Virus record (IMG/VR): IMGVR_UViG_3300042691_019791 | Span: 1-32,057 of that record | DNA: 32,057 bases | DNA from: a virus | Strand: one strand, 5' to 3' | Part shown: piece by piece, positions 11,931 through 21,525 of the stretch | Numbering within the stretch: the first letter of the stretch is position 1 | Layout of the letters: each line of letters opens with the position of its first letter | Notes under the pieces: generated by a model | What the model was told of the DNA's origin: nothing | The model's input: the letters and a program-made list of their open reading frames with translations, nothing else | The model's database searches: none | Made by a program: the position numbers and the translations under genes

Positions 11931-12552
11931 TTATTTACCTGTAATTCTAAACAATAATAGTTCTTTGAAAGAAGAGTTTACCGTTGGAGATCAGTCATTT
12001 AAGATGGTTGTGAGGATGAACGGTCAAGATGCTGAGTATTTTACAAATGTAGATTGTATTGTCCACTCCGATTTTAAAAATTGGAAGAAGGGTGACAAAG
12101 TATTTGTCAAGTATAACGAGATGAGAGAAGTTATAGGTGCATATAGCGAGGGGAAAAACACTCGTGTTATTTATCATGATGGGCAAGAGATTTTAATGAT
12201 AAATCCTTTATTGGTATATTTAACAATAAGAGATGGTGAGCTTATTCCAAACGATGGCTTTTCTTTAGTTCTTCCTGTTAAGGAGGAAAAATTAAGAAGT
12301 GATTTTGTTATATTATTGGAAGGTGAAGAAGATAAATACAGGTATGATACCTGGGAAGTTGTTGCAGTTGGTGGTCCTAGTCATATATCAGAAAAGGCAT
12401 TTGGTACAGATGCAATACCTAAAGTAGGGGATATTGTTTATTCAAAATTAAAAAGAGGTGTGCCTTTAGAAGCTGCTTTAAACAAGAAGTTAGATAAAAA
12501 TTATTATACATTAAGACATAACGAGGTTTTAGGATATGAAGTTCGAAAATAA
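11917..12552 (+). CDS. Probable tandem GroES-like co-chaperonin
   Basis: 211 residues. The second half (about 107-211) reads like GroES/Cpn10: an N-terminal strand pair around GFSLVLPVKEEKLRSDFVIL, then WEVVAVGGPSH, IPKVGDIVYSK and the closing YTLRHNEVLGYEV, which parallels GroES VGDIV....Y...DI.AV. The first half repeats the end of that fold: FKNWKKGDKVFVKYNEM followed by DGQEILMINPLLVYLTI. I infer two GroES-type barrels in one chain. The mobile loop is not certain. Such a protein could cap host GroEL to fold the capsid protein, as T4 gp31 does. The alternative is an unrelated beta-barrel virion protein. Confidence 0.55.
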   Translation: MKFLNYLPVILNNNSSLKEEFTVGDQSFKMVVRMNGQDAEYFTNVDCIVHSDFKNWKKGDKVFVKYNEMREVIGAYSEGKNTRVIYHDGQEILMINPLLVYLTIRDGELIPNDGFSLVLPVKEEKLRSDFVILLEGEEDKYRYDTWEVVAVGGPSHISEKAFGTDAIPKVGDIVYSKLKRGVPLEAALNKKLDKNYYTLRHNEVLGYEVRK

Positions 12553-13201
12553 AGAGTTTGATAAACTAAAATATCCGATCCATAAAATACCTATGGATCA
12601 ACCTGTATTGTTTGAATTTTCTGATCTATCTAAGTTTTCAGTTATATTTTCTGCAAGAGATCTTCCTCATGGACTAGATCCAGATCTTGTTTTAAGATAC
12701 TTAATTTACATGTACGATCTTGGTTCTCCAGGTCAAGGCATACCCGATTTAAAAAGAAGAAAGACATGGGCTATGCAATGTTTAAACATTGAGCCTCCAT
12801 ATCCTAAGTATATTACCGATATGCTTTCTTGGAAAATAAAAGGCGTTAACAGAAGGGCAATATATTTTTTGCTTTTAATGGGCGGTGAACAATACATGGT
12901 TTGGAAATCAGCCGAAGAAGCTCTCCTAAGATATACTGAAATGGAGATAAAATTAGAGGCTGAGGATGAGGCTGCTCAAGCAAAAATTGTTCAAGCTGAA
13001 AAAACACGAAGAGAAATTATTAACATGACCATGTCTCAAATTGCCTCGTCAAAAAATGATTTCTTGCAAGGAGAGAAGAGTAAGGATTTAGAAGATGAAT
13101 TGACTGAGTTTACACTTATGGACTCACTTGGAATAAGACCAGAAGAGTATATTAGAGAGTTTGAAGATAAAGGAGATGTTTTTCCAGAAGTAGATGCGTA
13201 A
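12536..13201 (+). CDS. Protein in small-terminase position
   Basis: 221 residues, starting MKFENKEFDKLKYPIHKIPM. Residues about 55-125 are helical with aromatic-rich turns (LRYLIYMYDLGSPGQGIPDL, YFLLLMGGEQYMVW). Residues 126-165 form a charged coiled-coil-like helix (ALLRYTEMEIKLEAEDEAAQ), and the C terminus is acidic. It overlaps the upstream gene by 17 nt and TerL by 8 nt. Small terminase subunits have this size, helical oligomerisation core and position, but I see no HTH I can defend. The assignment is by context. Confidence 0.45.
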   Translation: MKFENKEFDKLKYPIHKIPMDQPVLFEFSDLSKFSVIFSARDLPHGLDPDLVLRYLIYMYDLGSPGQGIPDLKRRKTWAMQCLNIEPPYPKYITDMLSWKIKGVNRRAIYFLLLMGGEQYMVWKSAEEALLRYTEMEIKLEAEDEAAQAKIVQAEKTRREIINMTMSQIASSKNDFLQGEKSKDLEDELTEFTLMDSLGIRPEEYIREFEDKGDVFPEVDA

Positions 13202-15605
13202 TACGTCATATAAATACAATCAAGCGATTGATCATATATTGCTTAATTCTGAGGATGAAGATTTATACCCAGTTTCAATCCCTGTGCCTGCTCCAGAGGA
13301 GTATTACAATTTACCTTATGAGGAGGCTATAAAAAAGATTGATGGTTACGGAATATCTCCAGAAAAACAAAGATTTCAATACCAAGAAACTCCATCCAAA
13401 CTTACAGAATTAGAGGCAGTAATTAGAAGAAAAAAACAGCTTAAACCAAAAGATGTTGTTAAGCTTGAGGATATTGATGAAGAGTTGTTTAATAATGCTT
13501 CTTATTACTCTAAGGAAATACAATGGATTAAGCGTCAAATAAGAAGGCACTATAAAGGCTATTTCTTTTTTAATAATGGAACTCCAACATACATTCCAGG
13601 ATGTATGTATACTTATTTGAATTTTTGGCCTATAGGTAATCCTAAAAACAAAGCAGGATTACCCGAATATAGAGATAGAGATCGCAGATGGTTTTTAGGA
13701 GTTATGTATGCCTTTAAAACTAAAGATGGTTTTTTTAGATATAAAGTTGTTTATTCGGATGGGGAGGAAAATTTTGTTCGATATTTTAACATGAAAAAAA
13801 GTGTCGATGAATTTATAGAAAGATACAAGAACAGTTATATTGAGGAGGGTGAATTTATTGTTGATACTGGTGAAAGAACTATGTATGGAGTTGTTTATCC
13901 AAAACACAGACGTGAGGGAGCTACATCTCGTGCAGGTTTTATGAATTGGTACATAACGGCAACAATGGGTATTCAGCGTTTTGGTGGTATTCAGTCAATG
14001 TCTGATTATCACTCTACCCAAGTGTTTGTCGACCATATAGCGAAACGTCTCCGAAGAATGCCATTCTTCTTTAAGCTGATGACAGAAGGGTCAAGCGTTC
14101 CAAAGGAGGCGATTTCTTTTACTGCCCCTGCAAGTCGTGCAGCAGGTAGTGTAGGAACAACATCTCTCCCTCCACACGAAGGATGGATAAATCACCGACC
14201 ATCTGGAGAGAGAGCGTATGACATGGAGAAACTTCACTTCATACATCACGATGAGGTCGGTAAGGTAGATCCAAAGGCAGGTATTAATATTAATATTATT
14301 GAGCGTTGGAGAGTTGTCATGAAGTGTTTGGCACAAGGTCCGTATATACATGGTCTTGGGTTGTTAACTTCAACTCTTGGAGAAATGGAAAGAGGTGGTG
14401 GTGAGCAAATGAAGAGGTTAATATTAGCTTCAAAATTTAATGAGAGAAACGACAACGGACAAACAGCATCTGGATTATTTACTATTTTCTTTCCTGCATA
14501 TGATGGTTTAGATGGATTCATAGATGAATATGGGAACTCTATTATTGACGATCCTAATAGACCAATAAAAAATAGTGACGGAAGAGTTGTTATGATTGGT
14601 GCTAGAACTTATCTTTCCAATAAAAGAAAAACATTTGAGGCAAATGGGGATCAAACAGGATTGATAGAAGAAATGCAAAACTTCCCTTGGACATTGAAAG
14701 AATGTTTCATGTCGGCATCAAAAGACTCTTCATTCCCTGTTTTAAAAATAAAAAAGAGAATAACTGAGTTAACATTCCAACAAAGTGTTACAAGAAGATA
14801 CAATTTTGAATGGACTGAAGGTAGAGGAAGTAACGTGAGGTTAGTGCCAGATGATGAAGGGAAGTTTATTATAAGCCACATGCCTCCTCCAGGGCAAAGA
14901 AATCAAAAGGAGTGGGATCCAGACTTAGAATCATGGAAACCTTCATGGCAAGTAATGAATAAATACGTTATGGGAGCTGACCCTGCAAAATATGAATCGG
15001 AAGAAATTAGTGGTAAAAAGAAGTCATATCACGCAGGTGCTATGTTCTATAAAAAAGATAGTTCTATAGATGGCGATAATAATAATGAAATAAAGTTGCG
15101 AAGTCAATGGATTTCAGATAAATTTGTACTCACTTACAAACAAAGGGATGTAAGCAGGGAGGAATATGCCGATGATATGGCAAAGGCTTGTGTGTTTTAT
15201 GGAGCTATGTTGTATCCTGAGATGAACATCACTCATTTATATGAGAGATTTTTAGATTGGGGGTTAAGGGGTTATCTCTTATACGACATGGATGAGAATG
15301 GTATTAGAAAGCCTTTACCAGGAAGGGTTACTACCGATGGTCAAAATAATTCTACTAAACAAGAAATTTTTGATTCTTGGGAGCAATACTTAAAAGTTGG
15401 CTGTGAAACAGAAAATCACATTGAATTATTAGAAGAATGTGGTAATATTGATGGGAGAAAGGAAATGACTAAATATGACTTATTTACCTCTGGTGGTTAC
15501 GCACTTTTGGGAAGTAAGTCAATTTACCCTAAATTTGTAGAAATGAATGAACAATCTTCTAAAATTGATGGATTATTGTTTGATACTTTTGATTACGATA
15601 TATGA
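13194..15605 (+). CDS. terL: Terminase large subunit (packaging ATPase-nuclease)
   Basis: 803 residues. The ATPase half has a deviant Walker A, KHRREGATSR (237-246), without a GK[ST]. Walker B LHFIHHDE (347-354) carries the catalytic DE, and a coupling motif TSTLGE follows (392-397). The RNase H-like nuclease half has GADPAKY (Asp596), MLYPEMN (Glu676) and KYDLF (Asp762), spaced as in other TerL proteins. The enzyme pumps DNA through the portal and cuts concatemers. It overlaps the portal gene by 4 nt (ATGA). Its length, about 800 residues, is on the long side, as in crAss-like phages. Confidence 0.9.
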   Translation: MRNTSYKYNQAIDHILLNSEDEDLYPVSIPVPAPEEYYNLPYEEAIKKIDGYGISPEKQRFQYQETPSKLTELEAVIRRKKQLKPKDVVKLEDIDEELFNNASYYSKEIQWIKRQIRRHYKGYFFFNNGTPTYIPGCMYTYLNFWPIGNPKNKAGLPEYRDRDRRWFLGVMYAFKTKDGFFRYKVVYSDGEENFVRYFNMKKSVDEFIERYKNSYIEEGEFIVDTGERTMYGVVYPKHRREGATSRAGFMNWYITATMGIQRFGGIQSMSDYHSTQVFVDHIAKRLRRMPFFFKLMTEGSSVPKEAISFTAPASRAAGSVGTTSLPPHEGWINHRPSGERAYDMEKLHFIHHDEVGKVDPKAGININIIERWRVVMKCLAQGPYIHGLGLLTSTLGEMERGGGEQMKRLILASKFNERNDNGQTASGLFTIFFPAYDGLDGFIDEYGNSIIDDPNRPIKNSDGRVVMIGARTYLSNKRKTFEANGDQTGLIEEMQNFPWTLKECFMSASKDSSFPVLKIKKRITELTFQQSVTRRYNFEWTEGRGSNVRLVPDDEGKFIISHMPPPGQRNQKEWDPDLESWKPSWQVMNKYVMGADPAKYESEEISGKKKSYHAGAMFYKKDSSIDGDNNNEIKLRSQWISDKFVLTYKQRDVSREEYADDMAKACVFYGAMLYPEMNITHLYERFLDWGLRGYLLYDMDENGIRKPLPGRVTTDGQNNSTKQEIFDSWEQYLKVGCETENHIELLEECGNIDGRKEMTKYDLFTSGGYALLGSKSIYPKFVEMNEQSSKIDGLLFDTFDYDI

Positions 15606-17932
15606 GCGAAATTACTGTACTTTGGCCAAAGGATGATATAGATCCTAAAAAGAAAGATGGCAAATGGTTATCTCAAGTGGGCCATGCTATTTTTTATCGT
15701 TATGAAAATAATAAAACTTATTTTAGTAGGGCTGATATAGCTCGACTTTTTGAGATCAGAAACTATAGTGAGGGTAGACAGAGTCCGCAGAAGTATATTG
15801 ACATGTGGGCAAGTAGAGGTGACGAAAAAACAAAAGGACCAAAGGCAGGTGGATCAACTGTAAATAGAGGTAGAAGAAAAGGTTATTCTAATATTGATTT
15901 CCAAATATTCTCAATGGCTCCTGAGCTAAAGAGAATTATACATTCGATTATTTCTACTGATGGACAAAGGATTCAAGCGGATTCAATTAACCCAGACATT
16001 AGAAATCAAAAATCATTAAACAAGTATAAGCTATATGTAAAGTCAAAAATGGAGCCTCTTATGAAAGAGTTAGGTACTCCTCAAATGTCTGAAGAACAGT
16101 TTGTTCCGCAGAATATGACAGAGCTAGAGCTTTATGAAATTATGGGAGGTTTTAAAATGTCATTTGAAGTTGGCATTGAGAAACTTGCCGAGTTTGGTTT
16201 CCAGGGAAGTGATTGGACTAAAATAGAAAAACAATTAAAAGATGATTGTTTAAATTTTGGTTTTTGTGTGGTTAAAGACTATACGGATCCAGATACTGGA
16301 GCTGCAAAAGTTAAATATGTAGATGCTACAAAATTTGTTTGTGCATGGACAGATGAATATCAAGGTGATAATTCTCCGTTTGGTGGACACTTTGAAAAAT
16401 ATAGTATACCTCAAGTAAGAAAGCTTCTTTTACAAAATGGATATAGTGAAGAAGAAACTGAGTCTTTTGTAAATAAAGTAGCTCGTTTTGCCTATGATTC
16501 TATTGTGGCAAACGATAAATATGGATGGTCGTGGTATTCTCAAAGAGATACTATTACAGATAGAATGAGATACGATGCTCTTTTCATTGATGTTTTAGAG
16601 TTTGAGTATATATCAAAGGACTCTAATTACTTTAAGAAGAAAAATAGAGATGGTAATGTTCAATTTTACCCAGATAAATTCGGAGAATTTGTAAATACTG
16701 AAAAGAAAAAAACCGTTGTTATTGATGGGCATAATATTTACGAAGGAGTTTTTATACCTGGTGCTAATTTGACATTAGGAGGAAAGCAAAAGAATATGAA
16801 ACGAATTAATAAACAACAACCGTTGTTGTCTTATCGTTTTGTAAAAATACCAGGAAAATCTATTACTGAAACCGCTATTCCTATTTATGATTCCATGCAA
16901 ATCAATCACTTAAAGTTGCAGGCTGCTAAATTAGCTGCTGCTCCTAAAGGTATTGCTATTGATATTGGAGCTTTGAATGTAAATAGTATTGGTGGCACTT
17001 TATATACTCCATTTGATTTAGTTCAAGTTTATTCTCATACAGGTAATTTCTTTTACAAATCTTCTCTACTAGGTGGAAAGGTTACGATGAATAAATCATT
17101 TGAGGAGCTTGAGGGAGGGGTTGGTAAGCAATTGTCAGAATGGATTGCTGCTTATCAGCATGACGTTGAAAAACTTTTACAGATTACAGGTATAACTCCT
17201 ACAATTGCTGCATCTCCTGCAAAAGGTGAGAAGTTAGTAGGTGTTGCTGAATTAGAAGTTGAGGCTACAAACAATGCATTGTGGCCATTACAACAGGCAC
17301 TAGAGCAGATTAAAATAAAGGCTGCTCAAAACATGATACTCCGTGCTATTACCACAATGAAATACGATGCCGCTACTAAAGATTATTATTCTGGAGTATT
17401 TGGTCAATCTACCATTGGTGCTATCATGACAGGTTCTGATTTGACACTTGATGAGATGGGTATTAATTTATCTAATAAAATATCTCCAACTCAAAAATTC
17501 AAAATATTAGAAGCTGCTGAGACTGCGTTGAAAGTAGGTCGTAATGGTATGCCAGAGATTGAATTAGCCGACTATACCCTTATAGTGGACATGGTGGAGA
17601 AGGGAAGATTAAAAGAGGCCACATGGTATCTTAATTATAAGTCTGCTAAAAAGAGACAGTATAATGATCAAATGGCTGCTCAGAATCAACAGGCACAATC
17701 TCAATCTTTAATTGATCTTGAAAATCAGAAGATGATGAACAAGATTGAAATTATTAAAGCAGAGACACAGGCTGAAATTGAAAAACAAGCTGCTTTAGCT
17801 GAAATTAGAATGAAAGAAAAGCAAATGGAGATACAGGCTAAAACAGAAGGTAATATTGAAGAGATTAAGACTGAGGCTTATTTGCAACAAGAAACAGGAA
17901 CAGAGATTACTGGTTCAATTAGAAAAAGATAA
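15602..17932 (+). CDS. Portal protein
   Basis: 776 residues, immediately after TerL and ahead of the scaffold and capsid genes. The body has the wing/stem character of large podovirus portals (FGFCVVKDYTDPDTGAAKVK; repeated Gly/aromatic turns; IAAYQHDVEKLLQITGITPT). From about residue 680 it becomes a long charged coiled coil (LIDLENQKMMNKIEIIKAET ... MKEKQMEIQAKTEG), the typical C-terminal barrel or crown helix. Identification rests on position, length and this layout; no short signature exists. It forms the ring that anchors TerL and the connectors. Confidence 0.8.
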   Translation: MSEITVLWPKDDIDPKKKDGKWLSQVGHAIFYRYENNKTYFSRADIARLFEIRNYSEGRQSPQKYIDMWASRGDEKTKGPKAGGSTVNRGRRKGYSNIDFQIFSMAPELKRIIHSIISTDGQRIQADSINPDIRNQKSLNKYKLYVKSKMEPLMKELGTPQMSEEQFVPQNMTELELYEIMGGFKMSFEVGIEKLAEFGFQGSDWTKIEKQLKDDCLNFGFCVVKDYTDPDTGAAKVKYVDATKFVCAWTDEYQGDNSPFGGHFEKYSIPQVRKLLLQNGYSEEETESFVNKVARFAYDSIVANDKYGWSWYSQRDTITDRMRYDALFIDVLEFEYISKDSNYFKKKNRDGNVQFYPDKFGEFVNTEKKKTVVIDGHNIYEGVFIPGANLTLGGKQKNMKRINKQQPLLSYRFVKIPGKSITETAIPIYDSMQINHLKLQAAKLAAAPKGIAIDIGALNVNSIGGTLYTPFDLVQVYSHTGNFFYKSSLLGGKVTMNKSFEELEGGVGKQLSEWIAAYQHDVEKLLQITGITPTIAASPAKGEKLVGVAELEVEATNNALWPLQQALEQIKIKAAQNMILRAITTMKYDAATKDYYSGVFGQSTIGAIMTGSDLTLDEMGINLSNKISPTQKFKILEAAETALKVGRNGMPEIELADYTLIVDMVEKGRLKEATWYLNYKSAKKRQYNDQMAAQNQQAQSQSLIDLENQKMMNKIEIIKAETQAEIEKQAALAEIRMKEKQMEIQAKTEGNIEEIKTEAYLQQETGTEITGSIRKR

Positions 17933-17952
17933 AACAACACAAATAAATACAT

Positions 17953-19041
17953 ATGGAAAATAACACTGTTAATTTTTTTGATTATATCGGTGCGGCTAAT
18001 GCAAAGCCATCCGATGCTACACCTGCTGAGAATGTAGCTACACAACAACAAGCTGAAGACACTTCTTCACAACAAGGAGAGAGTGATAGTAACTCTTCTG
18101 CACCAGAAGAGGCAACATTTAAGGCTTCTGATCTAAAAGCTATTTTTGGAGATTTTGAAAATGTTGATTCTATTAAAGAAAAGTATTCTATGCTTTCTGA
18201 AAAAGCATTAAAGTATGATGAGTTCGAGCCTTTTATAAAGGATCAGGAAACTCTTATGCAGCAATTAGAATCTCCTTTTGCTGATGATAGCTTGGCTAAT
18301 TTAAATTCATTTATGAAGTCAACAGGTATCAAGGACATGGAAATTGCTAGAAAATTCATTGGTAAAAATGAAGATGATTTAAGAAATAGTCCTGTCCAAG
18401 TTATGGCATTATCTGAAGTTATTAAAGACCCAGACATGCTAAAAACAATGTCTTTTGAAGAAGTTTGTGAGGCTATTGCTGATGAGTATAACTGCGATGT
18501 TGATGTAGAGGGTCAGTATGCTCCTCGTACAATGAAGATGAAGTTAGGTAAACATTTAGATGTTGTATCAGAAAAATTAAAAAATATTGGTGAGAATAAA
18601 GATTTTGTTGCATCTTTGCGTGGCAAGTTTGATGAGTTTAAACAAAACACTGAAAAACTTGTAAGTGATTGGAAGCCTATAGTTGAGCAAACAGCTAAGA
18701 TTAACGATCTAGAGATTGAGGTTGAAGGTATTAAAGTTAAGACTGCGGTGTCGCAAGCCACTTTAGACCAATTGAACCAAGAACTCATGGGGATTATATC
18801 GGCCAACCCTTCACTACCAGACGAAAATAATGTTAATGCCATTAAGAATTATGCACGGATGCGTGCAGAAGCTTTAGAGGCAAAGAACATTTATAAGGCA
18901 CTCGTTCAAGCGGTTAGAGGGGAGTCCCAAGAAAAGGCCATGAAAGAGTTCCACAACGGAGCTGAAGTAGTGAAACAGGAGAGACCAAGTGGATCTAGCG
19001 AAAAATCTCAACTACAAAGGTATTTTGAATCACAGTATTAA
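17953..19041 (+). CDS. Scaffolding protein candidate
   Basis: 362 residues between portal and major capsid protein, the usual scaffold position. Residues 1-60 are low-complexity (Gln/Ser/Glu/Ala, e.g. QQQAEDTSSQQGESDSNSS). The rest is acidic and helical, with coiled-coil-like stretches (FDEFKQNTEKLVSDWKPIVE) and a basic C-terminal tip ending SQLQRYFESQY. Acidic, helical, low-complexity proteins with a capsid-binding tail fit scaffolds. No protease domain is visible. It could also be an internal head protein. Confidence 0.65.
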   Translation: MENNTVNFFDYIGAANAKPSDATPAENVATQQQAEDTSSQQGESDSNSSAPEEATFKASDLKAIFGDFENVDSIKEKYSMLSEKALKYDEFEPFIKDQETLMQQLESPFADDSLANLNSFMKSTGIKDMEIARKFIGKNEDDLRNSPVQVMALSEVIKDPDMLKTMSFEEVCEAIADEYNCDVDVEGQYAPRTMKMKLGKHLDVVSEKLKNIGENKDFVASLRGKFDEFKQNTEKLVSDWKPIVEQTAKINDLEIEVEGIKVKTAVSQATLDQLNQELMGIISANPSLPDENNVNAIKNYARMRAEALEAKNIYKALVQAVRGESQEKAMKEFHNGAEVVKQERPSGSSEKSQLQRYFESQY

Positions 19042-19072
19042 TTTGATTTACAAACCTTAATTTTTTACGAAA

Positions 19073-20500
19073 ATGTCTAATTTTTTTAACCCTGTATCTG
19101 GCGAAGGATTAAGCGGTGGCTTATTGTCACTTTTTGACGCTAGTTACACTAGTGGACTTTTGGTTCCACATTACTTGCGTACTTTGAAAAATAAGTATGG
19201 AGATAACGGTCTTTCTGACTTCCAACTTTTGATGGGTCTTGGAATGAAGCGTGGTGTTCAGAATACTACTGGATGGCACTGGGAAAAAGGTTTCTACGAT
19301 ACCGCTATTGCAGGTGTAGTAGCTACTACAGGTGCTAGCCAAGTTGTAATTACTGTTACATCTCAAACTGTAAACTCTACTTATATTGATGAGATTTACG
19401 CTAAAATTGGTCAAGTTGTGATGTTTGCATCTGAAGCCACTTTACCATTAGGTCGTATTTCTAACGTAGTTAAGACTACAGTTCCTGGAGGTCCCGATAC
19501 ATTTGCTGTTACTGTTGACGCTGTTACTACTGGTACTTTATCAGTTCTTTCGGCTGCTGAGGCTGTAACCATGATTGTTGTTGGTTCTGCTTGGGCTGAA
19601 GGTACTGATCAACCAACTTCATCTCAGTCTTTCTGGCAGAAGTATGAGTGGACAACTCAGATTTTCAAAGAAACTTATGAATTGACTGGTACTCAAAAAA
19701 CCAACGCTCCTCAGTGGATGGAGATTGAATATGGTGATATGGGAACTAAGAAGATGAACGGTTTCTTCTACGAAGGACAAGATGAGGCTGAATACCGTTT
19801 GATTAAACAAATCGCTCTTTCTTTGATTTGGGGTAAGCAGACTAACAATAGTGCTGTTCCTCAAACAAGTACAGGTTTGGATTATGAAATCAGTCAGCGT
19901 GGTTATAACCACACAATCACAGGTGGTGCATTAGGTGTTGATGACCTTCGTGCTATTGCTACTGAGATGTCTAAGCGTTACTCTTCTAACTTGTTCTTAA
20001 CTTGGTTGACTCAAGAATTATATTCTGAATTAAATCAAGATGCGAATTCTACTAACTATTTTGGTAATGCTAACGTAAATGCATTAAATCAATCTTTGGC
20101 TGATGTTTTCTTCGGAGGTCAAATGAACGATGTTGAAGCGTTAACTGGTAGCCTTTCTTACCAAGGTTTAATCGTTGACGGTTATAACTTCTTAGTTAAG
20201 CAGGCTCGTTTCATGCAAGATCCTACCACTATGGGTGCTGTATCAACTAGCACTCTTCGTGATCGTGGATGGGTTATTCCATTGAACAAGATGGCTGATG
20301 CTGAAGGTGTATTGCGTAACCGTATCGAATTGATCTACAAAGAAATGAACGGATATAGCCGCTTCATGGAAATCACTGACGATGGTCGTGCCTCTGCTCG
20401 TAAGATTGGATCTACAGACGTTGCTCGTTTGTATCTATCTTCTGACTTAGGATTTGACTTCTTCACTCTAGAGCAATTCACTAGAATTATCCCTGCATAA
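19073..20500 (+). CDS. Major capsid protein
   Basis: 475 residues, downstream of portal and scaffold and followed by a strong terminator. Codon use differs from the neighbours: more CGT, GGT, GTT and TTC and fewer AT-only codons, as expected for the most highly expressed virion gene. The sequence has a Gly/Ser N-arm (NPVSGEGLSGGLLSLFDASY), a beta-rich insertion with Val/Thr runs (about 75-170), and a helix-rich centre with QSFWQKYEWTTQIFKETYEL. HK97 fold is expected but not provable by eye. Length matches capsid proteins of crAss-like phages. Confidence 0.8.
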   Translation: MSNFFNPVSGEGLSGGLLSLFDASYTSGLLVPHYLRTLKNKYGDNGLSDFQLLMGLGMKRGVQNTTGWHWEKGFYDTAIAGVVATTGASQVVITVTSQTVNSTYIDEIYAKIGQVVMFASEATLPLGRISNVVKTTVPGGPDTFAVTVDAVTTGTLSVLSAAEAVTMIVVGSAWAEGTDQPTSSQSFWQKYEWTTQIFKETYELTGTQKTNAPQWMEIEYGDMGTKKMNGFFYEGQDEAEYRLIKQIALSLIWGKQTNNSAVPQTSTGLDYEISQRGYNHTITGGALGVDDLRAIATEMSKRYSSNLFLTWLTQELYSELNQDANSTNYFGNANVNALNQSLADVFFGGQMNDVEALTGSLSYQGLIVDGYNFLVKQARFMQDPTTMGAVSTSTLRDRGWVIPLNKMADAEGVLRNRIELIYKEMNGYSRFMEITDDGRASARKIGSTDVARLYLSSDLGFDFFTLEQFTRIIPA

Positions 20501-20516
20501 TTTTAGGAAAAACAAT

Positions 20517-20550
20517 AAAAAAGGTGGGGGCTTAAAACCCCTGCCTTTTT
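20517..20550 (+). terminator. Intrinsic terminator after the major capsid gene
   Basis: AAAAAAGG-T-GGGG, loop GCTTAAAA, CCCC-TG-CC followed by TTTTT. The long stem has one asymmetric internal loop and a U-run. It closes the packaging/capsid unit. Confidence 0.8.
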
Positions 20551-20579
20551 AAAATTTAACACACAAAAAAATAAAACAT

Positions 20580-21443
20580 ATGTTATTCGTAGACAATGAA
20601 AAATTTGCATTGGGAGAAGATGAGATTAACCAATTAAAATCCGTATTCCCTAATTTCATTAAAAAAAATGAGCCTGTAAGAGTTACTTATAACGAAAGCT
20701 CAGTAAAAAAAATAGCAACTAATAATCCTAATCAACCTTGGGTTTTTTCTAAACCAACTCATGGGCTACCATTATCTTATAATTGGGTTGACGATGAGAC
20801 TGGAGAACAAAGAGAGATTAGATATTCTGATGGACCTCCGACATATATGTCTGATGGAAGAAAAATATTTGCTAAGAAAACAAAGGTTATAAACAACTCT
20901 CTTGTTTTCACATCTAAGGATAAAGAGCTATTGTGGTTTTGCTATAACTTTTCTAAAATGTTTTCAAATGGCAAGAATGGTAATACAGCATCTCCATATA
21001 AATTCTTAATGCCAGACAAGGAAATTACTCAGAAGGCATTTGATATATTGAAAGACGCTAGAGCTAAGGCTGCTGTAGGTTCTTTGAATACAGAGCAATT
21101 ACATAAGCTTGCCGTTGCTTCTTCAATAGTATTTAACGAAGATGATTCAAATGAGATTATCATAGGTCATATCTTCTCAAGAATGGAGAAAAATGTGCAA
21201 TATAGAGAGTACATTTACGATCAATTTACTCCTGTAAAGAGCAATGATGTTTCGGAAATGGTTGAAAAGGCAATTAATGCTGAGTTAATGTTCCCAAGTA
21301 TTGACGGAGAGCGTACTGTTGTCGTATCAAACGGAAAAGAGGTTGTTATTGCCGAAATTCCAATCGAAAACAAAGAGGCTTTAATTGAATTTATAACTAA
21401 GGACAAGAAGGCACAAAAGCTGTTAGAAAGAACCCTTAACTAA
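20580..21443 (+). CDS. Virion-associated protein of unknown function
   Basis: 287 residues between the capsid gene and the connector genes. The N-terminal half is mixed alpha/beta with aromatic turns (HGLPLSYNWVDDETGEQREI, DGPPTYMSDGRKIFAKKTKV). The C-terminal half is helical (ILKDARAKAAVGSLNTEQLH; KDKKAQKLLERTLN). Ser/Lys content is normal, with no signal peptide. It is flanked by terminators on both sides (20517-20550 and 21468-21496), so it may form its own transcript. A minor head or decoration role is inferred from position only. Confidence 0.6.
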   Translation: MLFVDNEKFALGEDEINQLKSVFPNFIKKNEPVRVTYNESSVKKIATNNPNQPWVFSKPTHGLPLSYNWVDDETGEQREIRYSDGPPTYMSDGRKIFAKKTKVINNSLVFTSKDKELLWFCYNFSKMFSNGKNGNTASPYKFLMPDKEITQKAFDILKDARAKAAVGSLNTEQLHKLAVASSIVFNEDDSNEIIIGHIFSRMEKNVQYREYIYDQFTPVKSNDVSEMVEKAINAELMFPSIDGERTVVVSNGKEVVIAEIPIENKEALIEFITKDKKAQKLLERTLN

Positions 21444-21467
21444 AATTCTATATATAATTTCTTAAAT

Positions 21468-21496
21468 GGGGTACATTTTGTACCCTATTTTTTTTT
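21468..21496 (+). terminator. Strong intrinsic terminator
   Basis: GGGTACA-TTT-TGTACCC is a perfect 7-bp stem (21469-21485), followed by TA and a run of nine T. It ends the 287-aa gene transcript and directly abuts the next promoter box. Confidence 0.85.
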
Positions 21497-21503
21497 ATCT
21501 TCG
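21496..21503 (+). promoter_or_regulatory. Near-consensus -7 box TATCTTCG
   Basis: TATCTTCG differs from TAnnTTTG at one base and lies 22 nt before the ATG at 21526, starting in the terminator U-run. No TTTG -33 box; the terminator stem occupies that place. It probably starts the tail/connector transcript. Confidence 0.45.
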
Positions 21504-21525
21504 TATCATAAAATAATTAGGTCTA

